This document shows, in pieces, positions 1 to 8,149 of a DNA stretch of 60,982 nucleotides. The position numbers and the translations under genes are program-made. The notes beneath the pieces were generated by a model, which searched no databases, had not been told where the DNA came from, and was given only the letters and a program-made list of their open reading frames with translations. Each line of letters begins with the position of its first letter. Position 1 is the first letter of the stretch. Origin of the DNA: Lentisphaeria bacterium (lineage in GTDB: Bacteria > Verrucomicrobiota > Lentisphaeria > Victivallales > Victivallaceae); assembly GCA_017507125.1 (NCBI GenBank), contig JAFWBQ010000097.1, forward strand, positions 1 to 60,982, read 5' to 3'.

Positions 1-133
1 AGACCGGGATTTTGCTATTGCCTTCTTTCAGATTCCACCTCACGATGGACACCCTTGGCTTTCGCTAACAGTTCCTACTGACAAGGTCTGTATCGGACTT
101 TCACCGACGAGTCAATGCGCATGCCGCGCATAC
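1..133 (-). mobile_element. 5' end of a probable group II intron (domain I), cut by the window edge
   Basis: On the minus strand the RNA reads into a GGTGAAAGTCC block, then GCGAAAGCCAAGGG, a GTGAGG turn and GGAATCTGAAAGAAGG. This block order is familiar from domain I of bacterial group II introns that carry a reverse transcriptase. The 5' boundary would be near 133 (GTATGCG; the usual start is GTGYG, so it differs by one base). The intron body and any maturase lie to the left, outside the window. It starts about one base after the U-tract of the pta terminator. It is recognised from memory of the family only. Confidence 0.62.
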
Positions 134-134
134 T

Positions 135-163
135 AAAAAAACTCCCTCCCCTGAGGGAAGGAG
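135..163 (-). terminator. Rho-independent terminator of pta
   Basis: Arms 142-150 and 155-163 pair as a 9-bp stem (one G-U) around a 4-base loop. On the minus strand the stem is followed by seven T (141-135). It lies 20 bases after the pta stop codon and abuts the putative intron 5' end. Confidence 0.85.
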
Positions 164-183
164 CTTTCTTTGCTTGCAATCAA

Positions 184-1191
184 TCACATGGACTGACAGA
201 CAGTAATAACGATCTCTCCGTAGATATCATCGGCAGAGCAGCCGCGGGAAAGGTCGTTCAGAGGCATGGCAAGTCCCTGAAGAACAGGACCGTAAGCCTG
301 AGCCTTACCCAGACGCTGAACCAGCTTGTAGCAGATGTTTCCGGCGTTCAGATCGGGGAAGATCAGCACGTTAGCCTGACCGGCAACAGGGCTGCCGGGA
401 GCCTTGGCGGCACCGACACTGGGAACGATAGCGGCATCAGCCTGGAGTTCACCGTCGCAAAGGATATCCAGTTTATCAGCTTCAACGCGGCGGGCAAACT
501 CAGCGGAAGCCTCACGGATCTTGATAAGCAGATCATCTTCAGCACTGCCCTTGGTGGAGAAGGAAAGGAAAGCCACTTTGGGAGTCTTGCCCAAAAGTGA
601 ACGATAGGTCTTGGCAGTCGCCATGGCAATATCGACCAGCTGGTTGGCATCGGGATTGGGGATCACGCCGCAGTCAGAGAAAAGCAGAACATCGTCACCG
701 GATTCGGTAGGTTCGGCAAGGTCCATAACAAAGGTGCTGCTGGCACTTTTGATGCCGGGAGCAGTTCCGATGCAGTGGAACGCAGCACGGAGCATGTCAG
801 CGGTGGAAGCGATACTTCCGGCGACCAGACCGTCGGCAGCGCCGTTTTTGCACATCATGGCGCCGAAGTAGATGCGGTTGGACATCATCTTGACAGCCTT
901 CTCAAGCTCAAGACCTTTGGCTTTGCGCTTTTCATAAAGCTGGTTGGCATATTCCTGCAGCAAAGGAGAAGCCATGTAATCAAGAGATTCGAACTTGCGC
1001 TCAGTCACGCCTGCTTTGGCACAGGCTTCGGCGATTTCGGCTTCAGTTCCGAGAACGATGACCTTGGCGCAGACTTTTTCATCCATAGCCTTGTTGGCAG
1101 CGACAACAACACGGGGATCCTGACCTTCGGGCAGAACGATGGTGCGGGCCACAGAACGGGCGCGCTCGGCAAACTTTTCAATTGCAGACAT
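184..1191 (-). CDS. pta: Phosphate acetyltransferase
   Basis: Interconverts acetyl-CoA and acetyl phosphate in the cytoplasm, the first step of acetate formation with AckA. The 335-residue protein has the PTA_PTB family signatures: GLVAGSIASTADMLR mid-protein, SDCGVIPNPDANQL, and near the C-terminus GPVLQGLAMPLNDLSRGCS. The length fits the short Pta form without the N-terminal DRTGG regulatory domain. The frame is open 20 codons further upstream, but ATG at 1191 is chosen because GGAGA lies 7 bases before it. A TTGAAA-17-TATATT promoter lies upstream and a terminator downstream, so it is monocistronic. Its partner ackA is on the same strand but separated by a reverse-oriented gene. Confidence 0.95.
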   Translation of the reverse strand: MSAIEKFAERARSVARTIVLPEGQDPRVVVAANKAMDEKVCAKVIVLGTEAEIAEACAKAGVTERKFESLDYMASPLLQEYANQLYEKRKAKGLELEKAVKMMSNRIYFGAMMCKNGAADGLVAGSIASTADMLRAAFHCIGTAPGIKSASSTFVMDLAEPTESGDDVLLFSDCGVIPNPDANQLVDIAMATAKTYRSLLGKTPKVAFLSFSTKGSAEDDLLIKIREASAEFARRVEADKLDILCDGELQADAAIVPSVGAAKAPGSPVAGQANVLIFPDLNAGNICYKLVQRLGKAQAYGPVLQGLAMPLNDLSRGCSADDIYGEIVITVCQSM

Positions 1192-1239
1192 TTTGTCTCT
1201 CCTTAAATAAAGAGTTGTTAAAGAAAAAGCTATGCACCT

Positions 1240-1268
1240 AATATACAGCAAACTGGTGTTTTTTTCAA
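1240..1268 (-). promoter_or_regulatory. Sigma70-type promoter of pta
   Basis: Minus strand: -35 TTGAAA (1268-1263), 17-bp spacer, -10 TATATT (1245-1240), about 48 bases upstream of the pta start. Confidence 0.7.
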
Positions 1269-1296
1269 GTCATTTGGTGTCAAAAAACATTTCAAC

Positions 1297-1325
1297 TTGC
1301 AAAGTTGTCTCAGAAAGACTATATT
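1297..1325 (+). promoter_or_regulatory. Promoter of the DA1-like peptidase gene
   Basis: -35 TTGCAA (1297-1302), 17-bp spacer, -10 TATATT (1320-1325), 48 bases before the start codon; divergent from the pta promoter. Confidence 0.65.
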
Positions 1326-1372
1326 AACTGTAAAGAGAAAATTTCAATACAACAAAGGGATGTTGAAAACTT

Positions 1373-2248
1373 ATGAAATTTTTGCTGATACTCCTGATTT
1401 GCTCCGGAGCATTTCTGCTTCACGGAGAAGTAAAAATCTGTGCCCATTGCGGCAAAGGCTCCCGCTATATGCGTTTCAGCGCTGAAAACCGTCACTACTG
1501 TTCAGAAAGATGCGCTAAGGCAAAGTTCAGCTGTTACTCCTGCAAAGAGATCCCCAGAGGACGTTATATGATCGTTATGGGGATCAACGGCGACTCAAGA
1601 CGTTTCTGCGGAACATGCAGCAGTCACAAAAAATGTTTTTCCTGCTTTTATCCTGCTCCCAGAAAAAGAATACTGCAAGACGGCAGAATACAATGTCTGG
1701 ATTGCAGCAGAACGGCTCTTACTCATCCGCAGGTAATGCGGCTGTTGCAGCAACTCCGGTGGGATTTGTCTGAAATGCACAACTTTGATCCCCAACACCG
1801 TATTACTTTGCGTCTTGTCAGCCCGAAGGCTCTGCGGAACATCACCAGAGACCCCAACGCTATGGGGTGTATGAAAGTCCTTGTCACTACCAGGGAGGAA
1901 CGCAAAGGATTGAAGAAAAGAATCTCAAAAGAGTGGCAATGTACGCTTTATATGCTTGACAATCTTCCCCGGACAGTTGCCGCCAAGGTCATGGTTCACG
2001 AATTGACCCATGATCACCTCTATCATCATGCAGGATCCGGGAAAGATCCCAAAATCACGGAGGGAATTTGCGAAGCTGTTTCAGGGCAATGGCTTCTGCT
2101 GAAAAAACACAAGGGATTTTTTAACGCTATGCAAAAAAATCCCGACCCGGTTTACGGGGCGGGATTCAGAGAAATCTTTCCGCAACTTGAACGTTACGGT
2201 ATGCGGGGGATCATAAAGCGTTACCGCTCCAATTTCACCCCTTTCTGA
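1373..2248 (+). CDS. Exported DA1-like zinc metallopeptidase with LIM-like zinc fingers
   Basis: 291 residues. Residues 1-18 form a signal peptide. Residues about 22-115 contain paired Cys motifs resembling the LIM and LIM-like region of plant DA1: CAHC, CSERC, CYSC, CGTC, CFSC and CLDC, including the ILQDGRIQCLDC segment. The C-terminal half carries HELTHDHLYHH (about residue 209), a gluzincin HExxH, with a downstream TEGICE supplying the likely third ligand Glu. This is the arrangement of DA1-like (PF12315-type) peptidases. Plant DA1 is a ubiquitin-activated peptidase; the bacterial substrate is unknown. The start is ATG with AAGGGA about 12 bases upstream. The gene lies between ackA and pta on the opposite strand and ends one base from ackA. 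Confidence 0.82.
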   Translation: MKFLLILLICSGAFLLHGEVKICAHCGKGSRYMRFSAENRHYCSERCAKAKFSCYSCKEIPRGRYMIVMGINGDSRRFCGTCSSHKKCFSCFYPAPRKRILQDGRIQCLDCSRTALTHPQVMRLLQQLRWDLSEMHNFDPQHRITLRLVSPKALRNITRDPNAMGCMKVLVTTREERKGLKKRISKEWQCTLYMLDNLPRTVAAKVMVHELTHDHLYHHAGSGKDPKITEGICEAVSGQWLLLKKHKGFFNAMQKNPDPVYGAGFREIFPQLERYGMRGIIKRYRSNFTPF

Positions 2249-2249
2249 T

Positions 2250-3446
2250 TCAGCAGACGATCTTCTGGGTGTGCTGAGCGATCATCAGCTCTTCATCAGT
2301 AGGCATGACAACGGCTTTCCAGGCGCTGTCAGCAGTGGAAATGACACCGGCTTTGCCGAAGCAGGCTTCGTTGGCGGCAGGATCCAGCTTGATGTCAAGA
2401 GCAGCAAGAGCTTCAATGACCTTTTCGCGGATGGCAGTGGAGAATTCACCGATACCACCGGTGAAGACCAGAGCAGCAGGTTTGCCAACCAGCACATAGT
2501 AGGAACCGATGTATTTCACAATACGGCGGACAAACATCTTGATGGCAAGCTGAGCTCTTTCATTGCCGGACTCAGCAGCGCCCAGCATGTCGCGCATGTC
2601 GCCGGAGTTGATACCGCCCACGCCGTAAAGTCCTGACTTCTTGTTGAGCATGGTGTCAACTTCTTTGGTGCTCATGCCGAGATCCACCAGACGGAGCACA
2701 GCAGCAGGATCCATATCGCCGGAGCGGCCGCCCATCATCAGACCTTCCAGCGGAGTCAGTCCCATGGTGGTGTCGATGACTTTACCGCCCTTGACAGCTG
2801 CCATGCTGCAGCCGTTGCCCAGGTGGCAGGTGATGATGTTGGTATCTTCAAGGGCGACGCCCAGGAATTTTGCAGTGGCAAGAGTCACATAGTGGTGGCT
2901 GGTGCCGTGGAATCCGTACTTGCGGATACCATGCTTTTCGTAGTACTCATAGGGAATGGCATAGAGGTAAGCCTCAGGAGCCATGGTCATGTGGAACTGG
3001 GTATCGAAAACAGCCACGTTGGGCTTGCCGGGCATCAGCTCTTCGCACGCTTCGATACCGGCGAGGTTGGCGGGGTTGTGCAGAGGACCGAGGGGGAAGC
3101 AGTCGCGGACGACCTGTTTGATTTCCTCAGTGACCAGCACGGGAGCGGTGATTTTTTCGCCGCCATGGAGCACACGATGACCGATGGCAACGATTTCGTT
3201 CAAATCAGCGATAACGCCCATTTCGGGATCGACCAGCTTCTTGCAGATCTCTTTGAGAGCATCCACATGGTCAGCGATTTTGATGACCTGCTCAAACTTG
3301 AAGCCGTCGGCTTTCTTGTAGATCAGATTGGGGTTCTCGGCACCGATACGCTCAAAGACACCCTTGGCGAGAACGGCCTGTTTTTCCATTTCGAACAGCG
3401 TGAACTTCATGGAACTGCTGCCGGCATTGATGACTAAAATCTTCAA
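2250..3446 (-). CDS. ackA: Acetate kinase
   Basis: Makes acetate and ATP from acetyl phosphate; with Pta it gives substrate-level ATP. The 398-residue length is normal for the family. Signatures are the N-terminal NAGSSSMKF, RVLHGG, the HGTSHHYV segment, LGNGCSMAAVKGGKVIDTTMG split over the active site, GGRSGDMDP and the C-terminal FTGGIGEFS. The start is TTG at 3446, supported by AGGAG six bases upstream; no ATG lies nearby in frame. It is preceded by its own promoter downstream of infA and converges with the DA1-like gene, one base apart. Confidence 0.95.
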   Translation of the reverse strand: MKILVINAGSSSMKFTLFEMEKQAVLAKGVFERIGAENPNLIYKKADGFKFEQVIKIADHVDALKEICKKLVDPEMGVIADLNEIVAIGHRVLHGGEKITAPVLVTEEIKQVVRDCFPLGPLHNPANLAGIEACEELMPGKPNVAVFDTQFHMTMAPEAYLYAIPYEYYEKHGIRKYGFHGTSHHYVTLATAKFLGVALEDTNIITCHLGNGCSMAAVKGGKVIDTTMGLTPLEGLMMGGRSGDMDPAAVLRLVDLGMSTKEVDTMLNKKSGLYGVGGINSGDMRDMLGAAESGNERAQLAIKMFVRRIVKYIGSYYVLVGKPAALVFTGGIGEFSTAIREKVIEALAALDIKLDPAANEACFGKAGVISTADSAWKAVVMPTDEELMIAQHTQKIVC

Positions 3447-3477
3447 TTTGGACTCCTGTTAATAAAAATGAAAACTT

Positions 3478-3508
3478 CCTGTTCCGGAAAAACTTATAAC
3501 GGAACAGG
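3478..3508 (-). promoter_or_regulatory. 9-bp inverted repeat between infA and ackA
   Basis: Arms CCTGTTCCG (3478-3486) and CGGAACAGG (3500-3508) pair perfectly around 13 bases. On the minus strand they are followed by AAGTTTTCATTTTTATT. It could be the infA terminator, or an operator, because it directly abuts the -10 box of the putative ackA promoter. Confidence 0.55.
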
Positions 3509-3535
3509 TTATACTTGCAATATATGGACTGTCAA
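3508..3535 (-). promoter_or_regulatory. Putative ackA promoter
   Basis: Minus strand TTGACA (3535-3530), 16-bp spacer, TATAAC (3513-3508), starting four bases after the infA stop codon. Confidence 0.5.
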
Positions 3536-3538
3536 CCG

Positions 3539-3757
3539 TTATTTCCGGCGGAAAACAATCCGTCCTTTAGTGAGGTCATAGGGAGACATCTCAAGGGTCA
3601 CAGCGTCACCGGGCAGAATACGGATGAAATTCATCCGCATCTTGCCGGAAATATGAGCTGTCACCAGATGTCCGGACTGGATCTCCACCCGGAACATGGT
3701 TCCGGGGAGCAGTTCCTTGACCACACCTTCGATACGAATCACATCATCTTTGGCCAC
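3539..3757 (-). CDS. infA: Translation initiation factor IF-1
   Basis: A 72-residue S1/OB-fold protein that binds the ribosomal A site during initiation. [11 protein letters not shown], the [17 protein letters not shown] core and the basic C-terminus GRIVFRRK match IF-1. The start is GTG at 3757, and the gene overlaps the 3' end of map by 19 bases, so its translation is probably coupled. It is last in the adk-map-infA block. In many bacteria infA is followed by rpmJ; here rpmJ lies about 5.3 kb upstream at the head of the other operon. Confidence 0.95.
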   Translation of the reverse strand: MAKDDVIRIEGVVKELLPGTMFRVEIQSGHLVTAHISGKMRMNFIRILPGDAVTLEMSPYDLTKGRIVFRRK

Positions 3758-4506
3758 GTCAGAATCTCCGGTTGATTTTCAGTTATAAGCACCATATGTT
3801 CAAAGTGCGCGCTGTAAAGTCCGTCACATGTACGAACCGTCCAGTGGTCACTCCGGTCAGTAATTACCTTCCACGTTCCCAGATTGAGCATCGGTTCAAT
3901 GGCAAGCACCATGCCCGGCTCAAGTTTAACGCCGGACCCCCAACCTGAGAAATTGGGAACTTCAGGGGGCTCGTGAAGTTTTATTCCGCATCCATGCCCC
4001 ACATAATCCCGGACAACTCCGAGACGGTGTTTATGGGCACTCTTCTCAACAGCGGAACTGATATGTCCCACACGATTTCCCACCCGGCAGGCGGCGATCC
4101 CGGCATCAAGAGCTTCAACAGTTCCGGCAAGCAGACGTTTCACATCAGCAGAAACCTCACCGACAGCTACTGTACGGGCAGTATCACCCACAGCACCGTC
4201 AATGCGGACTCCCACATCAATGCTGACAATATCCCCCTCGCGGATAATCCTGTCGGCACTGCGGATCCCGTGAACAACCACTTCATTAAGTGAAATGCAG
4301 ATGTTTCCGGGGAACCCGCAATATCCGAGAAAGGCGCTGGTACCGCCTGTTTCGGCGATATAGGCAGCGGCGATTTCATCCAGCTGGGCGGTAGACATGC
4401 CGGCTTCAATAGAGTTGGCGATCTTATCGCGCACCTCTGCCGTCACCTGTGCCGCCCGCCGGATGCGGATTATCTCTTCTTCGGTATGTACAATGGCTTT
4501 AGCCAC
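3739..4506 (-). CDS. map: Type I methionine aminopeptidase
   Basis: Removes the initiator methionine from nascent proteins. The 255 residues contain the five expected metal ligands: Asp in SIDVGV, Asp in VGDTAR, His in YVGHGCG, Glu in LAIEPML and Glu in HFEHMV. There is no N-terminal zinc-finger extension. The start is GTG at 4506 with AAGGA about 11 bases before it. It lies 18 bases after adk and overlaps infA by 19 bases, the classical adk-map-infA order but without secY upstream. Confidence 0.94.
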   Translation of the reverse strand: MAKAIVHTEEEIIRIRRAAQVTAEVRDKIANSIEAGMSTAQLDEIAAAYIAETGGTSAFLGYCGFPGNICISLNEVVVHGIRSADRIIREGDIVSIDVGVRIDGAVGDTARTVAVGEVSADVKRLLAGTVEALDAGIAACRVGNRVGHISSAVEKSAHKHRLGVVRDYVGHGCGIKLHEPPEVPNFSGWGSGVKLEPGMVLAIEPMLNLGTWKVITDRSDHWTVRTCDGLYSAHFEHMVLITENQPEILTWPKMM

Positions 4507-4524
4507 GGTATGAAAGTCCTTAAC

Positions 4525-5181
4525 TTATTCCAGCTCTTTGGCAATGGCAGCCATGATGGTTTCGTGATCTGCATTGGGCAGAGTGAAAACCAGTCCGCGC
4601 TGAGTGTAATAGTCCATCAGGGGCTGGGTCTGCTTGTGGAACACAGCAAGGCGGGATTTGGCAGTTTCAAGAGAGTCATCAGCGCGCTGATAGAGTTCGG
4701 AACCACATTTGTCGCAGATCCCCTCCCTGGCAGGCTTTTTGAAGATCTTGTTGTAGATCTCATCGCAGCCGCGGCAGTTCATACGGGCGGTCAGACGCTG
4801 AATCAGTTCTTCATCGGGAACGTCAAAGCAGACAACACAGTCCAGCTTGGTTCCCAGCTCTTCGAGAGCCTTCTCAAGAAGTTCAGCCTGAGGAACAGTG
4901 CGGGGGAATCCATCAAGGATGAATCCGTCGGCACAGTCAGGTTCTGCCAAACGGCTGCGGACCATTCCGGCAACCAGAGCATCGGGAACCAGCTGACCGG
5001 ATTTCATCAGAGCTTCAGCCTCTTTACCGGCAGGGGTCTGCTTGGCAACTTCAGCACGAAGGATGTCTCCGGTAGAGATGTGCGCGATCTGATAGTTCTT
5101 GAGCATCAGATTGGATACCGTCCCCTTTCCGGCACCAGGGGCACCGAGAAAGACCAGATTTTTACGGGTAAGTTTTTTCAT
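4525..5181 (-). CDS. adk: Adenylate kinase with zinc-type lid
   Basis: Catalyses ATP + AMP to 2 ADP. The P-loop GAPGAGKGT lies near residues 13-21, the AMP-binding ISTGDILRAE follows, and the DGFPRT motif is present. The long lid (about residues 130-155) has four cysteines, CRGC and CDKC, typical of zinc-binding Adk. At 218 residues it is a full-length long-form enzyme. AGGAG lies about 12 bases before the ATG. It is first of adk-map-infA, behind a strong hairpin that separates it from the HU gene. Confidence 0.95.
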   Translation of the reverse strand: MKKLTRKNLVFLGAPGAGKGTVSNLMLKNYQIAHISTGDILRAEVAKQTPAGKEAEALMKSGQLVPDALVAGMVRSRLAEPDCADGFILDGFPRTVPQAELLEKALEELGTKLDCVVCFDVPDEELIQRLTARMNCRGCDEIYNKIFKKPAREGICDKCGSELYQRADDSLETAKSRLAVFHKQTQPLMDYYTQRGLVFTLPNADHETIMAAIAKELE

Positions 5182-5208
5182 AATTATATTGGACTCCTGA
5201 TAAAAGCT

Positions 5209-5251
5209 ACGCCCGACGAATTAAAGATTCTGTTTATCTTTCGTCAGGCGT
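5209..5251 (-). terminator. Long hairpin between the HU gene and adk
   Basis: Arms 5209-5220 and 5240-5251 form a 12-bp stem with one G-U pair. An AAAGAT/ATCTTT repeat inside can lengthen it. On the minus strand it is followed by AGCTTTTATC, a weak T stretch, so it may be a partial terminator or an mRNA processing or stability element that uncouples HU from adk. Confidence 0.6.
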
Positions 5252-5283
5252 GGATTATTTAATCTATACTTGCGGCTCCTGAA

Positions 5284-5586
5284 TTATTTGAAGGAGGCGG
5301 TATCGAGTTTCTCAACAGCTTCCTTGAGATCCTTGCCGGCGCGGAACTTCACCACGGCACGCTCAGGAATGGTAACCTTGTTCTCAGGCTGATTGGGATT
5401 GCGGCCGACGCGGCTCTTGCGGACTTTGATCTCAAAAACACCGAACTTACGGAGCTCGATGGTATTTCCGGCAATCAGTTCTTCTGAGATATAATCAAGG
5501 GTCTTCTGAACGATTTCAGCGATTTCATTCTGTGTTGCAAAAGTAGTTTCACGGGCGATTTTGACCACCAGATCACGTTTAGTCAT
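5284..5586 (-). CDS. HU/IHF-family DNA-binding protein
   Basis: A 100-residue nucleoid protein. It has the family layout: N-terminal helices MTKRDLVVKIARE, a dimerisation core GNTIELRKFGVFEIKVRKSR, and the flexible arm GRNPNQPENKVTIPERAVVKF with the DNA-intercalating NP context, ending in FRAGKDLKEAV. ATG at 5586 is chosen over an upstream in-frame TTG because GGAG sits seven bases before it and would lie inside the gene otherwise. It is probably monocistronic or weakly coupled to adk. Whether it acts as HU or IHF cannot be told from sequence. Confidence 0.92.
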   Translation of the reverse strand: MTKRDLVVKIARETTFATQNEIAEIVQKTLDYISEELIAGNTIELRKFGVFEIKVRKSRVGRNPNQPENKVTIPERAVVKFRAGKDLKEAVEKLDTASFK

Positions 5587-5656
5587 TTTTTTCTCCAATA
5601 TATTATAAGGTTAATAAGATTATTTGCTGACATACAGTAAAAAATAGCAATCACAT

Positions 5657-5685
5657 AATATGCCACTGAATTGTCATTTAGTCAA
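5657..5685 (-). promoter_or_regulatory. Putative promoter of the HU-family gene
   Basis: Minus strand TTGACT (5685-5680), 17-bp spacer, CATATT (5662-5657), about 70 bases before the start codon, in an AT-rich gap (5587-5779) that otherwise shows nothing recognisable. Confidence 0.45.
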
Positions 5686-5779
5686 TAGCAAATTCCATTT
5701 TTTTTAAGATTTTAACCGTTATTTTCAATATTTTGAGATCTTCGAAAGAAACAGAACGCAAAATTTCAAGGCTGAACCA

Positions 5780-6484
5780 TTATTTTTCATAACGATCCAT
5801 AAGCGCCTGGGCCAGCAAACCGGCAGAACACTGAGCACGGTAATTGGCAGAGAGAGGCAGCTCAAGTTTCCGCATAAGATCAAGTCCGATGAGCTGATTG
5901 CCGATATCGTTTACATGCATACTGTTGAGCATCAGCAGACGGAACGTTTCAATATCATTGTCACGGAGTCTTGCCCACCGCATATCATTATCGTTGAGCA
6001 TAAGGTTTTCAGAAGCAGCGACCTCACGGACGATCTGCATGTATTTCACCATGAGATCAGCACGTTCAGGGGGGGTAATCATTTCAAGATCACAGGCATA
6101 ATAAGTCTGGATCAGAATATCACTGCCCAGGGCTTTGATTTTGCGGCAAAGTTCAAGCAGATTGCTGCGGAACTGAGAGGCGTCGATATTTTTGACCGGA
6201 TTGCAATCATTTCCACCAATAGTCATAATGACCAGATCCGGCTTATAATAAGCAAGACCATGCTCAAAGCGATTCAACAGATCAAGAGTCGTATTGCCGC
6301 TGATGCCGGAGTTGATAAAATGTCCGCAGCTGCCGCCAAACCGATTGTTGAACCCCATGTGAACATAATCGAACCAATGCGTCCCCGGCAGATAACGCTG
6401 TGTGTTGGAGGCTCCAAAAGCTACAACTCTGATAAATTCATGGCGGTCAAGTTTACCCCAAATTTTCAAATCAGCACGTTCCAT
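5780..6484 (-). CDS. SGNH/GDSL-type hydrolase
   Basis: A 234-residue cytoplasmic esterase-like protein with no signal peptide. Block I is AFGASNTQ (the usual GDS is GAS), block II is the Gly in NSGISGNTT, block III is the GGND motif, and block V is MHVND with the His. All four catalytic positions (Ser, Gly, Asn, His) are visible. ATG at 6484 is preferred over 12 codons upstream because AGAGGG lies directly before it. It is flanked by the rplQ terminator and the HU promoter, so it is an independent unit sitting between two ribosomal/housekeeping blocks. The substrate is unknown; acyl or acetyl esters on carbohydrates are common in the family. Confidence 0.85.
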   Translation of the reverse strand: MERADLKIWGKLDRHEFIRVVAFGASNTQRYLPGTHWFDYVHMGFNNRFGGSCGHFINSGISGNTTLDLLNRFEHGLAYYKPDLVIMTIGGNDCNPVKNIDASQFRSNLLELCRKIKALGSDILIQTYYACDLEMITPPERADLMVKYMQIVREVAASENLMLNDNDMRWARLRDNDIETFRLLMLNSMHVNDIGNQLIGLDLMRKLELPLSANYRAQCSAGLLAQALMDRYEK

Positions 6485-6536
6485 AATTCCCTCTGTCAAA
6501 AAAAATCCAACTTGAAACAAAATATTCTTTCAAATC

Positions 6537-6570
6537 AAAAAGGGGAGAGCCTGACAGCACTCCCCTTTTT
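6537..6570 (-). terminator. Terminator after rplQ (potentially bidirectional)
   Basis: GGGGAG (6542-6547) pairs with CTCCCC (6560-6565) around 12 bases. T runs follow on both strands: 6541-6537 on minus and 6566-6570 on plus. It ends the rpmJ-rplQ operon. Confidence 0.85.
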
Positions 6571-6588
6571 ATTTCTGCAGATCAAAGA

Positions 6589-6990
6589 TCAGGCCTGAGC
6601 TTCAGCAGCAGCCTTTTCCTTTCCTGCAACTTCGCCACCTTCGACCAGCATCAGCAAACAGGTTTCAGCAGCATCTCCGCGACGCTGACCCAGTTTGAGG
6701 ATTCTGGTATAACCGCCCTGACGGCCGGTGTAAGCAGGAGCGATCTCATCAAAAAGCTTTTTAACAGCATTCTCGTCATGCATACGGGCAACGGCGAGAC
6801 GACGGCTGTGAAGAGTTCCCTGCTTGCCAAGGGTGATCATACGTTCAGCCATACGGCGGACGGCCTTGGCCTTGACCAAGGTGGTCTCAACGCGGCCGCT
6901 GTAAAAGAGGCTGCTGACCATGTTAGCCAACATCGCCCGGCGATGTGCGCTGGAACGACCGAGCTTAAGAGTGTCAACTTTATGACGCAT
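6589..6990 (-). CDS. rplQ: 50S ribosomal protein L17
   Basis: A 133-residue large-subunit protein. The N-terminus [21 protein letters not shown] and the [23 protein letters not shown] segment are diagnostic. The C-terminus after [18 protein letters not shown] is an acidic, Ala-rich tail ([11 protein letters not shown]). It starts two bases after rpoA, so translation is coupled. Last gene of the operon, followed by a clear terminator. Confidence 0.96.
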   Translation of the reverse strand: MRHKVDTLKLGRSSAHRRAMLANMVSSLFYSGRVETTLVKAKAVRRMAERMITLGKQGTLHSRRLAVARMHDENAVKKLFDEIAPAYTGRQGGYTRILKLGQRRGDAAETCLLMLVEGGEVAGKEKAAAEAQA

Positions 6991-6992
6991 AA

Positions 6993-8009
6993 TTATTTAT
7001 TCTCCTCTGACTCGGCGCGGACACTGGCTGCTTCGGCGTCAAGAGCCGCAACAAGCCGGTCGCTGAGAACCATACCAAGTTCCAATCCGAGCTTTTCAAT
7101 TTTTTCTTTGATTTCTTCCAATGACTTATGGCCGAAATTCCGGAATTTGAGCATCCGGCCCTCGGTCTTGGTACACAGTTCGTAGAGCAGCTTGATATTG
7201 GCGCTGTTCAGACAGTTCATGGCCCGGACAGAGAGATCCAGGGACTCGATGTCATGAGACAGCAGCTTGAACAGGCGATTCTCTTCGTCGCTGAGTTTGA
7301 CATCCTGCGGAACGACCTGAGTTCCCAGGAAGGGCTGCAAATGATCACGCAGGATCCGGGCAGCTTCCTCAAGCGCATTGCGCGGAGAAATACGGCCATC
7401 GGTCCAGATTTCAAGAGTCAGGCTGTCCATTTCGGTTTCTTCACCGACACGGGCGGCTCCAACCTGATAGTTGACCCAGGTAACAGGGCTGAAGAGACAG
7501 TCAACGGGGATCGTTCCGATAGAACGGGCCGCGGTGTTCTTCTCAGCAGGCAAATAACCTTTGCCGGTAATCACTTCGATTTCCGCACGGAAGGGAAATG
7601 CCTTGTCAAGAGTACAAATCAGCTGATCAGGATTCAAGACTTCAACGGTACTGTCGCAAATGATATTGGCTGCCGTCACCGGACCTGCTTTATCCTTGCG
7701 GATCTCGAGCAGTTTCGGTCCTTCTGCATGAAGATTCAGACGGACATTCTTCAGATTGAGGACAATTTCAGTCACATCTTCGACCACATTTTCAAGTGAG
7801 CCGAATTCGTGCTTGACGCCATCAATGCGAACTGAGCAGATCGCAGCTCCTTCCAAAGAAGAAAGCAGCACCCGACGCAGCGAATTACCCAGCGTATGGC
7901 CATAGCCCCTCTGAAAAGGCTGTGCCAAAAACTTGGCATAGGTATCGGTCATGGTTGCTTCATCAACCACGATAGACTTCGGCATCGGAAATCTGTTTTC
8001 ACAATTCAT
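6993..8009 (-). CDS. rpoA: DNA-directed RNA polymerase alpha subunit
   Basis: 338 residues. The N-terminal assembly domain (about 1-230) includes [20 protein letters not shown] and [20 protein letters not shown]. The C-terminal domain (about 260-320) contains [16 protein letters not shown] and the LRNFG-type helix as [23 protein letters not shown], which contacts UP elements and activators. GGAGG lies eight bases before the ATG. It is preceded by a 140-base structured spacer after rpsK, at the position where rpsD lies in some bacteria; no rpsD is present here. Confidence 0.97.
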   Translation of the reverse strand: MNCENRFPMPKSIVVDEATMTDTYAKFLAQPFQRGYGHTLGNSLRRVLLSSLEGAAICSVRIDGVKHEFGSLENVVEDVTEIVLNLKNVRLNLHAEGPKLLEIRKDKAGPVTAANIICDSTVEVLNPDQLICTLDKAFPFRAEIEVITGKGYLPAEKNTAARSIGTIPVDCLFSPVTWVNYQVGAARVGEETEMDSLTLEIWTDGRISPRNALEEAARILRDHLQPFLGTQVVPQDVKLSDEENRLFKLLSHDIESLDLSVRAMNCLNSANIKLLYELCTKTEGRMLKFRNFGHKSLEEIKEKIEKLGLELGMVLSDRLVAALDAEAASVRAESEENK

Positions 8010-8035
8010 TAGGTTATCCTCCCCAGTATTTTTTT

Positions 8036-8147
8036 ACGGACACGTTTATCAAATTATCACGCAGCTCCGCAGAGTTGCGTTGTTCGGAGCCCGGAGTTTT
8101 TCACACACTCCGGAACACCGGACTGAAGCGATTGGATCGTTGTCCGT
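8036..8147 (-). ncRNA. Structured spacer RNA between rpsK and rpoA
   Basis: The spacer closes on itself: TGTCCGT/ACGGACA at 8036-8042 and 8141-8147 pair perfectly (7 bp) and enclose two hairpins. One is 8061-8067 with 8072-8078, containing one A-C mismatch in the minus-strand RNA. The other is 8091-8097 with 8107-8113, a perfect 7-bp stem. The second can alternatively pair with 8082-8089 (GTTCGGAG). The outer helix begins two bases after the rpsK stop codon and ends about 26 bases before rpoA. A cis-regulatory, ribosomal-protein-binding or processing role is inferred. Confidence 0.55.
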
Positions 8148-8149
8148 AA

